Below are positions 22,298 to 35,365 of a stretch of 64,000 nt of DNA, piece by piece. The DNA is taken from assembly GCA_037179385.1 (NCBI GenBank), contig CM074185.1, forward strand, positions 11,026,922-11,090,921, written 5' to 3'. Every line of letters starts with the position of its first letter. Positions within the stretch are counted from its first letter, which is position 1. The position numbers and the translations under genes are program-made. This DNA comes from Holothuria scabra. Lineage: Eukaryota > Echinodermata > Holothuroidea > Aspidochirotida > Holothuriidae. Below the pieces are notes generated by a model. That model worked only from the letters and a program-made list of their open reading frames with translations, was not told the origin of the DNA and searched no databases.

Positions 22298-24480
22298 TAG
22301 ACCAAAATCTGTCCTGCTTTTTCGTGTTACTTCGTGACGCACTTCGGAGGGTCTGATTGAAAAAAATACGAATCGATGGAAAAAGATGAAATAATAACCC
22401 ATGCAATTACCACAAGCGATCCGTTTGGCCTATGGATCAAGAAAAAATAAGTAAAAATATCCCTTTAAATTCAAAATCTGGCGAAGGTGAATTAGACACA
22501 CAACTTCCACGTTTTAGGTAAACTTTTCCTCGAACAGCATTAAAACTACAGCTGCAGCCTCTAATCATGTTCCAAAGGCACTTTAATTATCTAAAATGCG
22601 CTGTAATGTTAAATTTATGAAAAATTAAACAAATTTAAATGTTATTTTGGGTACGTGGGATTAAAATTGGTAAAAAGATGTGGAAAGAAAAAAGACACTT
22701 TTTCGCGAACGAGGAACTGTTTATGTCCCTGCTACGTCGGTTTCGCGCGTAACGTTAACTGCGAATGAGTAACTCGAGCTGGATACCGATCCAAATTGTA
22801 TAATCTGGGTCACTCCGATCTCTGAAAAAAGAATAATACCCTTCAACCCATCTAGTATCATTTTTGTATCGAGGAACGTCGAAATCTGGAAGATTAACAA
22901 TACGAATACGTGCGAGAATGTCACCAAGCTTTATTTCGTGTAATAGGTTCTAATAGGCACTGGCATCTGGGGGTGTGTTGGTTCCCAAGTTATATGGAAT
23001 AGTTGTAGCTTTAATTCGGCTTAGCAGTAACTTACATGCTATCTAAAAATCCTAAACCGCTACAAGCTTACTTAAAATTTGGTGGTCGAGCTGTTATTAG
23101 CGACTGGGAACGGTTTCCCTTCCGAAAAAATATCGGAATTCGTGTACTAAATTTTCTGGTCCTAACATGAGCCTCTGAGCTCAGTACTAGTGCCAAACTG
23201 AAAATGGTACACTGACCACATTTTGTAAAAGCCATCAGCCCTTTCCCGATGAAATGCTTGTTGTGACACTCGACAAAGTAGCCATGTATTAAAATTTTGA
23301 TCTTTCCGGCACAAAATCTCCTCAGAAATTCCTGCCCCTGGAGACTGGGTGTCATGACATGGCCGATAGCTTTAGACAGCACTGTAAAAAATTTCTGTTC
23401 GTCAACAGCACAATTTCTGTAAAATATTACAGATTTTGCCCGTAACCCATGTTGAACAGAAGAAAGTCTGTTGAAACGCACCTCGTGCAATGCTCGATCT
23501 TTTCACTGGAAAAGTTCGCGGCAAAAACTGTTATGAAATGTGTATGTCGTACAAAGTAATAATTAAAACTGGTAATTTTTTATGATTTTCGACATAAGGC
23601 GTCATTCTGTGGGATTTAAAGTGTAAGATTTTGATTCCAATATCCGAAAGTGTTCTTGCTCCCAGCATGCATGAAGTAAACCTCTAACGTTACTCTGCTT
23701 TCTCACTCACCGTGCATCCTACATCTATCATTTCGCTGCAATTGTAAAGGTACCGGAGTTTCGTTAGCATACATTGTGCTGCAGAAGTTCATGGTAAGTC
23801 AATTTAATGTATTAACTACGTATCCTTCAAACTAATTTACGTTTCAAAATGTTATTTCAAATGAAAAGTGCCGGCGGCCTACTGTAGATCCAGAGGCAAT
23901 CCTAATGTTATCTTGAAGTAAGAGCCTAACGTGTCTAACTTAGGCTATTTGTGTGCACTGCTCATAATTGGTAGAATCGCCTCGCAAAACGCAGGGTTGT
24001 TGCCCAAAACCTTTGCGTAAGCATCCAAGCTGTCGTACCTTGTCCATAGTTTTAACTATTTTTAAACATTAAATGAGATAAACATAACAAGTTTGTTAAT
24101 TATTTTTCTTATCGATTATTGCACATGAATGGAGGGGGGTAATTTACAATTACATGATCATGGGATAGGGTTATATGTATAGTAGCGTCATGAAAGTTTA
24201 CGAATCTAATTCACTGTTCAGTTACGTCATCGTGTTTTAAGCGGATTTTTGATTGGCTTAGAGTTGTCGTGTGCGGTCCATTAGACCAATGAGATGTAGC
24301 GAAAACTAATCCGTGACTTTAGGCATATTTTTTTATTTGGTGCTGTTGCTCTTACAGGGGGAGTGATTAAGAAACAATTAAGTAGGCCTATTTTGAACTC
24401 TTAATTAATCTGGTAATTTGTGTAGTTACTATAGGAATTTTAATGCGAAATTTGAGCATGAAGGTTGTGAATGTATTCCC
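22298..24480. other. No recognised feature
   Basis: Unassigned DNA. The longest open frame (23068-23490, minus, 140 codons) has no recognisable domain and no gene context, so it is not called as a gene. Confidence 0.4.
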
Positions 24481-24484
24481 TTAA

Positions 24485-24786
24485 AGGTCCAGTTCTCTCA
24501 CCCCAAACAGTATCAATTCTCCTAAACTTCTTCTTAAGTTAAGCCCCTCCCACCACAATTGTCTGAAATTCATCCTCATCCAGATACAATCTCAGTTTAT
24601 TGATTCAAGGTGAGTAGAAAAACTCAATTTATTTAATTAAAACACTCTCAATACCGTTCATGCTGTGTAATATAAGCTTTGGTACACTGCATTGTTTGAA
24701 TTAACTGTCAATCAAAGAGCTGAGCCAGTTGAGAATTTTGGTACTCCCGTACCAAAATTGTAGTTTGGGGTGAGAGGTTTGGCCCT
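24485..24786 (+). mobile_element. TTAA-flanked MITE, copy 4
   Basis: 302 bp between TTAA at 24481-24484 and 24787-24790. Begins AGGTCCAGTTCTCTCACCCC and ends with GGGGTGAGAGGTTTGGCCCT. The best preserved of the four clear copies, in the same orientation as copy 3. No coding sequence. Confidence 0.85.
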
Positions 24787-24790
24787 TTAA

Positions 24791-27700
24791 GAGTCAGGAA
24801 ATCTAGGCTATTAAAAGCTTTGCTAGGCCTATATTGCAGTTCCCCATGACCACAGGCATATGGGGGGGGGGGGGGTAGCAAAAGGGCACATGCTTGTGCC
24901 CCCTAATTCAGATGAGAATGGTGGATTAGAACCTGTACACCTACTGCCTGTGTCAGTGTCAGTGGCTGAGCTAGGAGAGATCAAATGAAATTAGTTTGAG
25001 AATAAAGTTACAATATTCTACAGTAAGTAACAGAGTTTAATGTAGAGTTCAGTAAATAAGTTGACCAGTTGAAGGTTGGTTCATGGTTTAAAGTCTTATG
25101 TGACACTGGATTTTTTTTTTAATTTGTGGCAACCAAGGAGTTGCTGTTTTGCTCTTAAGTCCATCTTTAAATAAACCTTGGTGTTTGTTGTTTAGGGGAG
25201 GCGGGGGAATGTTTTTCAAATTGTTAAGAAATTTTGGAAAGATTTAAATACGTAATTAAAATCACTTATTTACATCACAGGTTGCTTAAATGTCTTACTT
25301 GATCACAGCCTGTCATGGAAGTTACAAAAGAACAAAACAAAAAATTGGAATTGGGACAGGAAACTAAGGAAAGTTGTTTCTGCATCTGAAACAAAGGTAT
25401 GGTATGTTCCTAAGTTTATTAATACCCTCCTGAATTTATGTATTGTTTTTAGTTTTAAGTGTTTTTATTGGTGTAGTTTTGCAACAACAGAGGGGTTGCT
25501 TGATTGAAATAAATGAAAATGGAGGAAAAGACTTAACTGAGACTTATAGATATACTTAACCTAATCCTCACTGATTCTTTTCAGCAAAACGTGGTTGTGC
25601 AAAATTTGATTACTAATTCATACAGTTAATTTGGGCTTGTTCAAACTTTCAGTCACCACAAAACCATACTACCAGAATAAATGTAGTCTGGCTCAGACAC
25701 ATGCAAGCACTAGTAATTAAGAGGAGTACGAAATAATTTCTTTGAAAGCTTGGGATTTAAATTTATTGGATGTAAGCTTTGAAAATAATGTGTGAAGATG
25801 AAAAACAAATTGGATTTGGGAAAATGTTTTCTGATATATTAATTCAACATATTTTAATCAGTTCACTCAAAATTTGAAATTTTAGCAATAGAAAAATATG
25901 AACAGGTTTTTTCACCTTGAGGAAAATTATTCAAGACTGCAAGTTTAACAGAATTAGAGAAGCAGGGATTCTACACAAAGCAAAAGAGAGGGGGGGATTT
26001 ATTTTTGCTTAATTCCAGTTTCAAATTGATGATGTCATAGGCTTAATTTACCAGTGAGTTCAGGGGGACAAAAACTTGGTTCCAGGCCCCTGTTAGGTGT
26101 AATTTGAAGGGTTTATAAGGCAATTTATATGTGCAACTTAAAGCATTGCTGCAAAAGTATCCTTCTTCAATTAGAAACCAAGATATTGACAATTTTTTTA
26201 TTTCCATGGAAACAAAAAGGGGTTACCCACCTTCTGGGAGGGGGAGGACAAGAACAAACCCCTTACCCCTCTCTGGCATAAACACTAATTTACACACCTT
26301 GCGTGTGGTGTGATGGTCTTTTTAAATGTTTCATGTTTTTAATGATATCCAACCAATTCATAGGGCAAGATGGAATACCTTATCTGTGATCCAGTTCATA
26401 CTTTCATTTTAAGAGTTATTCACCAAATACTTATTATAATGCTACTTTTTCTTTCTTTTTTAAGTCAGCAGAACACTTGGCCTGTATAGAGGGGTCATTA
26501 CATTTGGAAGATGGCACTGTGTCAGAGGAATTTCTCATCTTTTGAAAACCTGAATATATTGCAGTAGTATCCTGATGATAATGGGAAGTTTCAAGACACT
26601 AATGCCAAGAACAAGGGTAGGTTAATGCAATTGAAAACATGAAAAATCCTTACAACAGGATGTTTTGTTTCATACTTTTCATTCAACCCTTCGTCATTCT
26701 GGTTCTTGTACATCTTTTGAAGTGATATTCTTTGTTACAGGTTTCAGATGGAGGTTTGGATCATCTGCAATAAGGTGCATTTTTGTGATTGGGGAAAAGA
26801 TAATACTCATGCGGATTGCTATTTTTTCTGAAATCTTGAACAAAATATAATTTTCTGCAGAGCCAAGTGAAGTGATGTCGTGACTGTGTACGTCACACAC
26901 AAATTTCAAGCAAGGCAAATAACAGGGTTGTATAAATGATGAAATTGATCAAATTTAATGGAAGCAGACGGGGGATATATCCCATTAGGAAGTTATACTT
27001 TTCGAAAAATTGTGAAGTAAATTTATAAAAGATCTCCCTTTGAACTAAGTTGAGGTCTAAGGTAACAATACAGGTTAAACTGGAAGTTTTTGCTAGGAAC
27101 ACTTGAATCTCATACTGCATTTGTTGGTGTTCATACATGACAGGAAGAGCTGCTTCCTCCTGTATATGCTTTATTTCGAGTTATAAGAATGAGACGTTGA
27201 AACTATGAGAAGTTTTTTTTTCACACATGTAGAGTGACAAAACATTCAAACCATAGACAGCATCCCATCCGAAAGGAATTGTGCATTTAGTCCTTTAGAA
27301 CAAAAAGGACAAAACATCAAACCCTTTTGAATCTAACTGGAATTTCATCAGACGGCCCGGAGCAAACAGAAAATTGTGAAACATTGAACCATGACATTTC
27401 CCGCTACGCTTATAAATTCAACTGGACAATAAATTAGCCAACTGCAAAGAGATCAGAAAGTTATTAGCTAAGTGATCTGAAAATTACCGGATAAGATATA
27501 CCACTTCCATTGGGTGAAATGGCCTTGTATCTTTACGGGGAACTATACAACGGTGTTGAAAATGAGTTAATGTTTTTCGCTGTATTGTTTAAATTGAAGA
27601 TCTAATTTGATAAAATTGTCTATATGTGACTGTCCGAACTCTCAACTATAATTTTGATTTTACTTCTCTAACACCTTCTGAAAAAAATTCAGGTTACGAA

Positions 27701-28626
27701 GTGGGTTATTTTCAGGCACACTTATGGGAACACTGTATACAGGTATATCAAACACTGTATACAGGTATATCACAAATTAGTGGAACAGTGCCTGAATCGA
27801 CCAATCACGTTGGTTAACAATATTGGATAATATTTGACTAATATTTGACCAAAATGATGTAGTTTATAACAAATACTAAGCCTTCTTGACTAAGTCTTGA
27901 CTGATATTCTATAGTCCATTTCTACGAAATTAGTCAGATATTATTACAAATTAGTCAAATATGAGTGACTTACGTGGTTATAGACACCGCTTGACTAATT
28001 TGTGTTTACAGTAAATACATTCCCACGCTGTATCATTACCACAAATAACCCGATTCTCATTACCGTGTGACCCCCAAATTGGTTATTAGGACATGACATG
28101 TGACAAACTATTGTGCCCTGCACCTGAACCCCCTGTCCATGTAATTTATTTGGCAATTGAAATCACCCGAGCACTTTTTGCAACCGTCACCCGAATGTTA
28201 CCATTTCGGGCAAAGTTTTTGCAAGAATACCGGACCGGGTACAGTTTGAAGTGGTGCTGAGGAAAACTTCCCACAGGCTGCCAGAATGTGTTCCAAATTT
28301 TTTTTTTTCTCAGCTTTATTTTCCATGCTACCCTCACTCTGACGCTTAACTATTTTTGGTCTTATTTACACGATAATTAGGACCGTTATATTAAAAATAC
28401 CTTCATCTGTTCATGAATTCTGCTGATTTTTCGTAGTTTCTGATACTGACGGTTTGCTGGAATTCATGGTTCAGAAGCTTTTGAATTGTGGACTTGGAGC
28501 CTTGAAAAGTGCTTGTAGATCTGTAGCTGCAAAATAAAGTAAAACATTGAAGTGTCGATCGTATTAATGTAGGCCTAATTCATTGAACAAATACACAAGG
28601 TCACGTTTAAAGAATTTGGACACTTT
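24791..28626. other. No recognised gene
   Basis: Unassigned AT-rich DNA with a poly-G tract at about 24860 and a tandem doubling of ACACTGTATACAGGTATATC at 27733-27775. Splice-like strings occur, but no exon could be supported. Confidence 0.4.
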
Positions 28627-28822
28627 TAGTTAGAGTTTTACGGCCCAGTTTCCAACCTATTGGTTCAAGTCGAGCCGGCCACCGCCGTTTTTCCAGTTGT
28701 GGCTTACTGGCTTGTTTTCTCTACTCCATTGCTTTTGTTGAGCATGGGAATAGAACCCTGGCCTTCCGCTGGCCTGAGAGGCGGATGTTCTTACCAGGGA
28801 GGTTGGCCAAACACGCGGCCAA
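28627..28822 (-). mobile_element. tRNA-derived SINE, copy A
   Basis: Read on the minus strand it starts GGCCGCGTGTTTGGCC, passes a decayed B-box region (AGGGTTCTATTCCC), and ends with GGCTCGACTTGAACCAATAG, a GGCCGTAAAACTC block, and TCTAACTA. The body and 3' end match copy B at 36395-36641. No coding sequence. Confidence 0.65.
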
Positions 28823-30239
28823 GAATTTGGATACTCGACCTCTTTTGACATTCTGTTAACTTATGAAAAGCTGTGAAGTAAAGCTAACAAATACCGTAGT
28901 AGCCTTTTTGAGTTGCCCGAATGTGTAGCCATTTTTTTATTTTTTGTTTTTGGTAATCTTGTTGGTTTCTTATAACAATATTTGCCGCGACTATAATGCT
29001 TTTTTATTTCATTTCATTTTTTTTTTATTATTCCACAACTTATCAAAAATTCATTTAAACATATGTGCATTTACTGAATTACTTGAAAGTTTGTCTGAAT
29101 CAATCTACAGATTAAAGACGTTCTAATTACATAATGACAGCTTCTACTACTTAGTAATATTACCGGAACAAGATCCTTATTAACAACTGCAAGTTGGGAA
29201 AGGGAGTAGTTGCAAAAACTCTTCAGAGTTTAACTGGGAGATAAATCCCATGTATTCAATCACTACACCTTAAATATATGTCCCCTCCCTAAACAAAAAG
29301 ACCCGCCCGCCCTCCCTAAAATAATAAAACCCCTTTTCCTCTCCCACGACACAATTATAGATTCCAGGCTAATAATAGCTGAGGATGTATTTCTTAAGAT
29401 AATTCTTGAAACTGTTTGTCGTGAAAAACGTTTGAGATTAGTGGCAAAGAATTCCACAAAATAACTGAGCAGGGCCTTTTTTAAAGAAATTTTTAGTGGG
29501 GGCCATTTAAACAAGAGCCCAGTGGGCACTGTGGTTCCTTGCTGGATATTATAAGAACTGTACAGCCAGTCTCCAAAATAGAGCTAAGCAAAAGCTCATA
29601 TTCCATGTTTGTAACATCTTCACAAGGGGTATTTTGGTACTAATATTACTTGAAATCAATGATTACATTTTTGTGGCCTTACTTACATTCAACTTGTACA
29701 AAGCTTGGTGATCCTTCAAAAACATTTCCTCATTTCCGTATTTATTTATGCTTGTAATCAAACTTGATATTATCACCAATAAACTCAATGTGGTCAGAGA
29801 GAGAAAAACACCCCTTGTACTTCTCTCATAAGTTATTTTTACCTGCTCTCAAATAAAACTTGCTATTACTTTAAAATAATCTACCATTTGTCCCTGTTTG
29901 CTATCTCTACACAGAAAACAGGGTTTATTCAGCAGTTAAGCAGAAAGCAAGTGATTAATGGGGTGTGATAATAGAATGAGGATTAGGTTACCCCACAGAG
30001 CACAGCAGTATTAAAGAGACATACTGTATAATCCATGCATTGCTTTCACTGGCAGAGAGACCAGTTTAATGCAGTGTGACCTGTGCTCATTGAAATCTAC
30101 AGATTTCAGTTATTGCTCTCTTAAAACTTTGAATGATCAAATTTCTAAGGTGTTTGGGTGTGTAAGCATGCAAAACCAGGTGAGGTAAAAACTCTACTGA
30201 ATCTTTACCTAGCTTACAAGATTTTCTACATAACATTTC
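28823..30239. other. No recognised feature
   Basis: Unassigned AT-rich DNA, no repeat partner or protein seen. Confidence 0.4.
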
Positions 30240-30715
30240 CAGTGGTTGACCTCCAGTGACCTTGATGACCTTTGACCTTAACCAAACACAGATTGATTTG
30301 AAATCTGTCCTTTCTACCTTAAAATACTATGTTAAAACGGTTTTCAGTGTTTGACCCCTGGTGACCCCAGATGACCCCTTGACCTTCACCAAACATATCA
30401 GATTTCATTCTTACACCGTAACACATCCACACACCAAGTATGACATCTATCCAAGTTTCCTACCTTAAAATATCGTGTTGAGAAGGTTTTTAGTTTTTGA
30501 CCTCTGGTGACCCCAAATGACCTTTGACCTCCACCAAAAACGATAGGGCACACCTTCAAACTATGGCACTTCTATATACCAAGTTTCAATTTAATCCAAC
30601 ATTCCCTTGTTGAGTTACAGCGTACCCAAGCTAGCGTGCCAGACACACACACACACACACACGCGCGCCAACCTGACTACATAGGTTCCTTTTGCTAACG
30701 CAAGGAACCAAAAAA
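30240..30715. repeat. Repeat with TGACCTTTGACC units and a terminal hairpin
   Basis: Three loosely repeated units near 30244, 30349 and 30497, each with words such as TTTGACCTCTGGTGACCCC followed by ACCAAACA and CTACCTTAAAATA. Then a CA/CG dinucleotide tract (about 30645-30668) and the hairpin GGTTCCTTTTGCTAACGCAAGGAACC split around GCTAAC (30684-30709). The arrangement looks like the 3' end of a dispersed repeat; its class is not established. Confidence 0.45.
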
Positions 30716-31155
30716 GGGACCATCTAAACGGAGCCACCATAAGTCGACACGTCTTTTATGAAGGTTTCATTTTCGAAAAATGCTCTCCAGTTTGCCAAAA
30801 ATGGCACTTGCCATAGCTTATACGTAAATTTACCAAAACATCCTTATTTTTCATTTTAATATTGTATTTAACACACTGTAGCCCCCCCCCCTACCCCGCC
30901 GAAAAAATGCCATCCCTAAAAAAGGAAAAGAAAAGGGAAATTATATCTGGTAAATCACTTTACCTGCACCTTCTCTACAGTACCTATGTGAAAAACAGAC
31001 ACGCGAGGCCAACCAGTACAAAAAAAGAAAAGAAAAACAAAAAAAAAAAAAGAGAGAGAAAAAAAATCACTTTGACGACATAGTAGCTAGGCCTATAGCA
31101 CGCGCAATACAATATTATTACGGGTACATTCATGACGCAGGTCCACGTTATAAGG

Positions 31156-31331
31156 GAGCTTTAGATTTCACGACGCGGACCTCATCTTCAACGAAATGAC
31201 ATCATTTGTACCTATGCCATTTCGAACGAAACGCGAAATAACGCTACACTCAGTTGTTAAATGATAGGGGAAACGCTCGTGGTGACGTCATTACGTTGCA
31301 GCTGACGTCCGCGTCGTAAAATCTAAAGCTC
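31156..31331. mobile_element. 176 bp palindromic MITE-like repeat
   Basis: Ends are inverted: GAGCTTTAGATTTCACGACG and, at the right, the complement with CGTCGTAAAATCTAAAGCTC. No clear TSD, no coding sequence. Confidence 0.55.
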
Positions 31332-32563
31332 ACCATTGATAGGTTTGTTATACGCGCACAAGTATATTTGACAACAGTCACCGCGGAAACTGATGTTACA
31401 GATCTCACAGTAACATCAGCGAAAAGGATCATGTAGCACAGCGAGATCCCAGTGCCCTATACTAGTCACTGAGTGAAGTAGTCTGTACTTTCCCCTGCCT
31501 GCAATACTGAGGGGGCCAAATGAGCTAAGTGGGGGTGGTGGGTTGGGTGGTGGGTTGGGTAAGGGTGGGGGGCCGAGTATGGGACTGGGGGCCATGCCCC
31601 CCCCCCCCCCCCCAGTATGTATGTTAAAAAAGGCCCTATTACTGAGCGATATGTAAAGCTCTTGTGGGCATTGCTTTGGCAGGGAGTTCTGAGCTCTGAT
31701 GAAAATTGTAGTCATGGATTGGGTGTTGTGATTACACAGATCCTTACATTTTTGATGTGCGTTGCCATTTTCGTATCTAAAAATAAAACAAGAAATACTC
31801 AGGTTGGCAATGTATGATAATTTCAGTGACTTAAGAAAGGAAAATGGAGGACTGGTGTGATCACACTATTTTGACCCAGACATGTGACGAATAATTTTTT
31901 CTGGCAATAATACCAATTGTTTTAAGTTTCGTTTCGTTTCGTTTATTTTTTGCAATGAATTACAGATAAATAAATGAAAGCGTATCAAAAGAAAAAAAAA
32001 AAAACAGATGAAGCTAAAAGCTTTTCCAGTCTGGTCCAAACCAGAGCTTTTCGTTTCAAAAAATAATAAAACAACACATCATGCATCTATATAGAAAGTT
32101 GTTCCTAACAAAACAGAAAACCAGTATGTAGTTACTTAGTTAGATGGGGTTTAACGACACGCCAACACGAACGTGTAATACAATGTCACCAAGTTAGACA
32201 TAGTAACAATGTTGTGGTAAAACTACCAAAAAATGAAAAAAGTAGAACGTGGGGTCAATTTCAACTAAAAAGGTAGCAAAGTGGGAGTCATGTCAGTAGG
32301 TGGTCGCTCATAAGACAGTCACTGCAGTACCGTTACCCTAAAGTTTTCTTCAATGTAGCCTTTTAATTTTTAAATATTTTGTCTGAAAAAGGCAAAGTTT
32401 CGAGAGCTTTTATATGTCTCCGAAAAGCCTCAATCCGTAGTTCTTAGATAACATCATATAACAACAACGATCTGCAGTCGACATGCTATCTCACATATAT
32501 GCTTGTACCAAACGCAGATTCTTCGATAGCCCCATAAATATTCAAATTTCCTCACAGGAATCC
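31332..32563. other. No recognised gene; C/G homopolymer tracts
   Basis: Contains G-rich repeats (31500-31590) and a poly-C run (31599-31613). Open frames here consist of low-complexity Gly/Pro or show no domain. Confidence 0.4.
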
Positions 32564-32571
32564 CTGTATCT

Positions 32572-34357
32572 CAGGGGCGTAGCTACTAGGGGGAGGGGGA
32601 AGGGGAAAAGTTCCCCCTCCCTTGAAAATAGATTGAGGAAATTTGATGAATTTTCTTATTCTAACAAAAATTTTTGTGAGAATAAGAAATTGTGAGACAT
32701 TTCTCATACATAATTCGTATTTTCATGCAACAAATTAACCCATATTTTGTCAGTGTCGCATGAACCAGCCCTACTCGCGTTCCACAGAAAGGTCAGTCCT
32801 CGCCGCGTAGCAGATTGAATGTCCTCTTGTATACGTGCGTACGGGTGTTATGATCAGTGCATTTCAGTGCACAGGAAGCTGTTATTCAGGGTTTAACAAC
32901 AGCTGATACAGTACAACTAACACTGAAAGGCTGTAAACCAGAACATATCCCCTTGTACACAGTCTGTGCGTTGCACACTTTGGGAATTCAGTAAAAGGAT
33001 GTGAAAACTCACTAACGTCAGAACGTACATCCCCGAGGTTATTATATTGTCCTACAAGCTAGAAGTAGCTATACCGATTTTACTCTGTGTACATAACGAC
33101 GGATGGGGCTGAAACAATCCATGATCAACGATTAACTTAAAGTTAGTCTAGAAATTAGAATGAACGGGATCCATTGGCATACTTAGATTTTGTTACTTAG
33201 CCTAATCTTTGGAGGCTTACAGGCTAGTTCGAGAAAATAGCTTTCTGCTCACTTGGGGTGTTAACAATAAACGAGTCAATGAGTACCTTGTAGCCTTCTA
33301 CACTTAACAGACTGCTGTTCTAACAGGATATCCTGTGTGATCGAGCCACTATTAGGCCTCCTTTTAGTGGCGAACGAAGGAGGGATCATTGGGCCATGCC
33401 CCCCTCACAGATGGTATTTTTTCTTTGTTCTTAAAAATACGTTGTCAAACTTAAGTAACACAGATTTTACTTCAAAAGATAGCATATGTGGCACCAGATT
33501 GCATATAAGGTCACCCAATTTTTCAAAAATTTTCAAAGGGGAAGGATTGTCTCTGCAAGGTCACTCAGTGATGCCAATTTTTAATTCCTACAAATAGGCA
33601 AATGCTGTCAATTTCCAATTTTTACTTTAAAAGGTAGACTCTGTATCCCACTGGTGGCAACGATTCTTTTTATAAGCATGAATACGCTATTTTTGACCAT
33701 CTAAGGGGTCTGATTTTTCGCAATTTTCTTTACCCTCCGCGCCAACCAATGGTGGCTCTTCGCTCAGTCCTTTGGGCAAAATTAACTCTAAAATTAACTA
33801 AGAAAAACCACAAATCCTATACCGATCAATGCTCTTTGATTTTGACTCCTAAAAGAGTGCAAATTTAATGACAAGTTTTACTTCGTAAGATAGCATAAAT
33901 GGCATATGAGTGCATGTAAAGACACAAAAGTTTCAGTTTTATCCTCATGAACCACCACGATTCAATTTTTAACACTGTTCCTGTCAAAGTCGAAAATCTT
34001 GCACCATTTTGCATCTAGACTCCTTGAAAACGTCAAATTTCCGGACACCCCTCCCCTTAGACCATACTGCATGCCCCCCCCCCCCTTCAGAGAAATCCTG
34101 CGTACGCCACTGCGTTCGTGCATACAAATAAACAAGATATTGTTGACCAAAATAATATACTAAGAGTTGTTATTTCCAATTGCTCTATGTTATACTTTAA
34201 GATAAAAATGCAGGTAATATTACATAATGACATGGTAATGTTGTTATACTTGTGAATTTGCATATTTTATATGAAATACATACACATTGACCGGGGAAAG
34301 TTTTGGTGAAATTTCATACCTTTGCCCCCTCTGGAAAAAATCCTAGCTACGCCACTG
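32572..34357 (+). mobile_element. 1.8 kb non-autonomous hAT-like element, copy 1
   Basis: Flanked by CTGTATCT at 32564-32571 and 34358-34365 (8 bp TSD). Ends are CAGGGGCGTAGCTACTAGGG and the near-complement CCTAGCTACGCCACTG. Collinear with the element at 45381-47376, for example AATAAGAAATTGTGAGACAT near the left end and AAATTTCATACCTTTGCCCC near the right end. No transposase. An 8 bp TSD fits hAT. Confidence 0.85.
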
Positions 34358-34365
34358 CTGTATCT

Positions 34366-34934
34366 AAACTACTTTCTGTAATACAAGGTAGCCTTCTTTT
34401 TTACAAATGTGTGAAAGGACCCAAATTTTCGACGCTCTCCATAAATTACGTTCCAACAGTAGTGTTCACACTTAAGAAAAAAAATTGTTATATAAGAAAA
34501 AAAATCCTGCTCGTAGAAAAAACGAAAAATGGCATAAAAATGTACCTTTTGGTCAATGGGGGTAGGGTGAGGTGCATGGTCCAAAATTGTTCCGCCCCCC
34601 CCCCTTCCCCCACACTTTCATATTGCTTCCTACGTCACTGCATTATATGCAACTGAATATTCACACATGCAGGCTCCAAGTAATGCATCCAATCACAAGA
34701 CTCAAACAATTTCCTTAACTAATGTTGCGTTTAATAAATGGACATATTTTGAGTGGAGTGTTTTTAAAGTATCTTCAAATGATATTGACATTTTATTTAT
34801 TCACAAACTCGATGGCGTAGCCAATCATATTAAATATTTGTTTTCAATTTGCCTTTATTCTCAGCACAATATCCACAACTTTTTTATCTTGATGAAAAGG
34901 TCTATTTTCATTGGTTTTCATTTCTGTTACTTAT
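34366..34934. other. No recognised gene
   Basis: AT-rich DNA with a poly-C tract near 34595 and TACGTCACTG at 34632, possibly a remnant of a hAT-like end. Confidence 0.35.
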
Positions 34935-34937
34935 TTA

Positions 34938-35362
34938 AGCCGTGTTCCCATTTGATCCAGGGAGGTGGATCTTGATCTACCGAGGTGGATCAAACACTAA
35001 TGGGAACGCAGATCAACAACACTCACTCAAGATCAAGATCCACCAATTTTGATCGACCGTTCGGGGTAGATCAGATCCACCGCGCTGGATCAAAGTTTGT
35101 AATGGGAACACATCGGTAGATCAAGTGACCCTGGATCTCCGGTTACACTCATGTATGTTTTTGTGATACATCGATACGAAATGCACGGCAGGCCGACTTG
35201 TAAATATTGGTGACCTTTTCGCGCTTGCGCAATGTGTTCATGAAACACGTTTGATCTACCGAGCTCACTCAAATGGGAACGCGGATCTCGATCAAGGTAA
35301 CTGATGGTGATCCACCTCGGTAGATCAAGATCCACCTCCCTGGATCAAATGGGAACACGGCT
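34938..35362. mobile_element. 425 bp PIF/Harbinger-like MITE
   Basis: Flanked by TTA at 34935-34937 and 35363-35365. Long inverted ends start AGCCGTGTTCCCATTTGATC and include GATCTACCGAGGTGGATC; the right end is the complement. A 3 bp TTA duplication is typical of PIF/Harbinger. Repeated GATC-rich words fill the ends. No coding sequence. Confidence 0.8.
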
Positions 35363-35365
35363 TTA

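Noticed and set aside
23068..23490. 140-codon minus-strand frame
   Set aside because: No recognisable domain, no splice or polyadenylation context, no repeat partner; length is possible by chance in 64 kb.
30862..31083. Lys/Arg-rich frame
   Set aside because: Composed of A-rich low-complexity sequence; no conserved motif.
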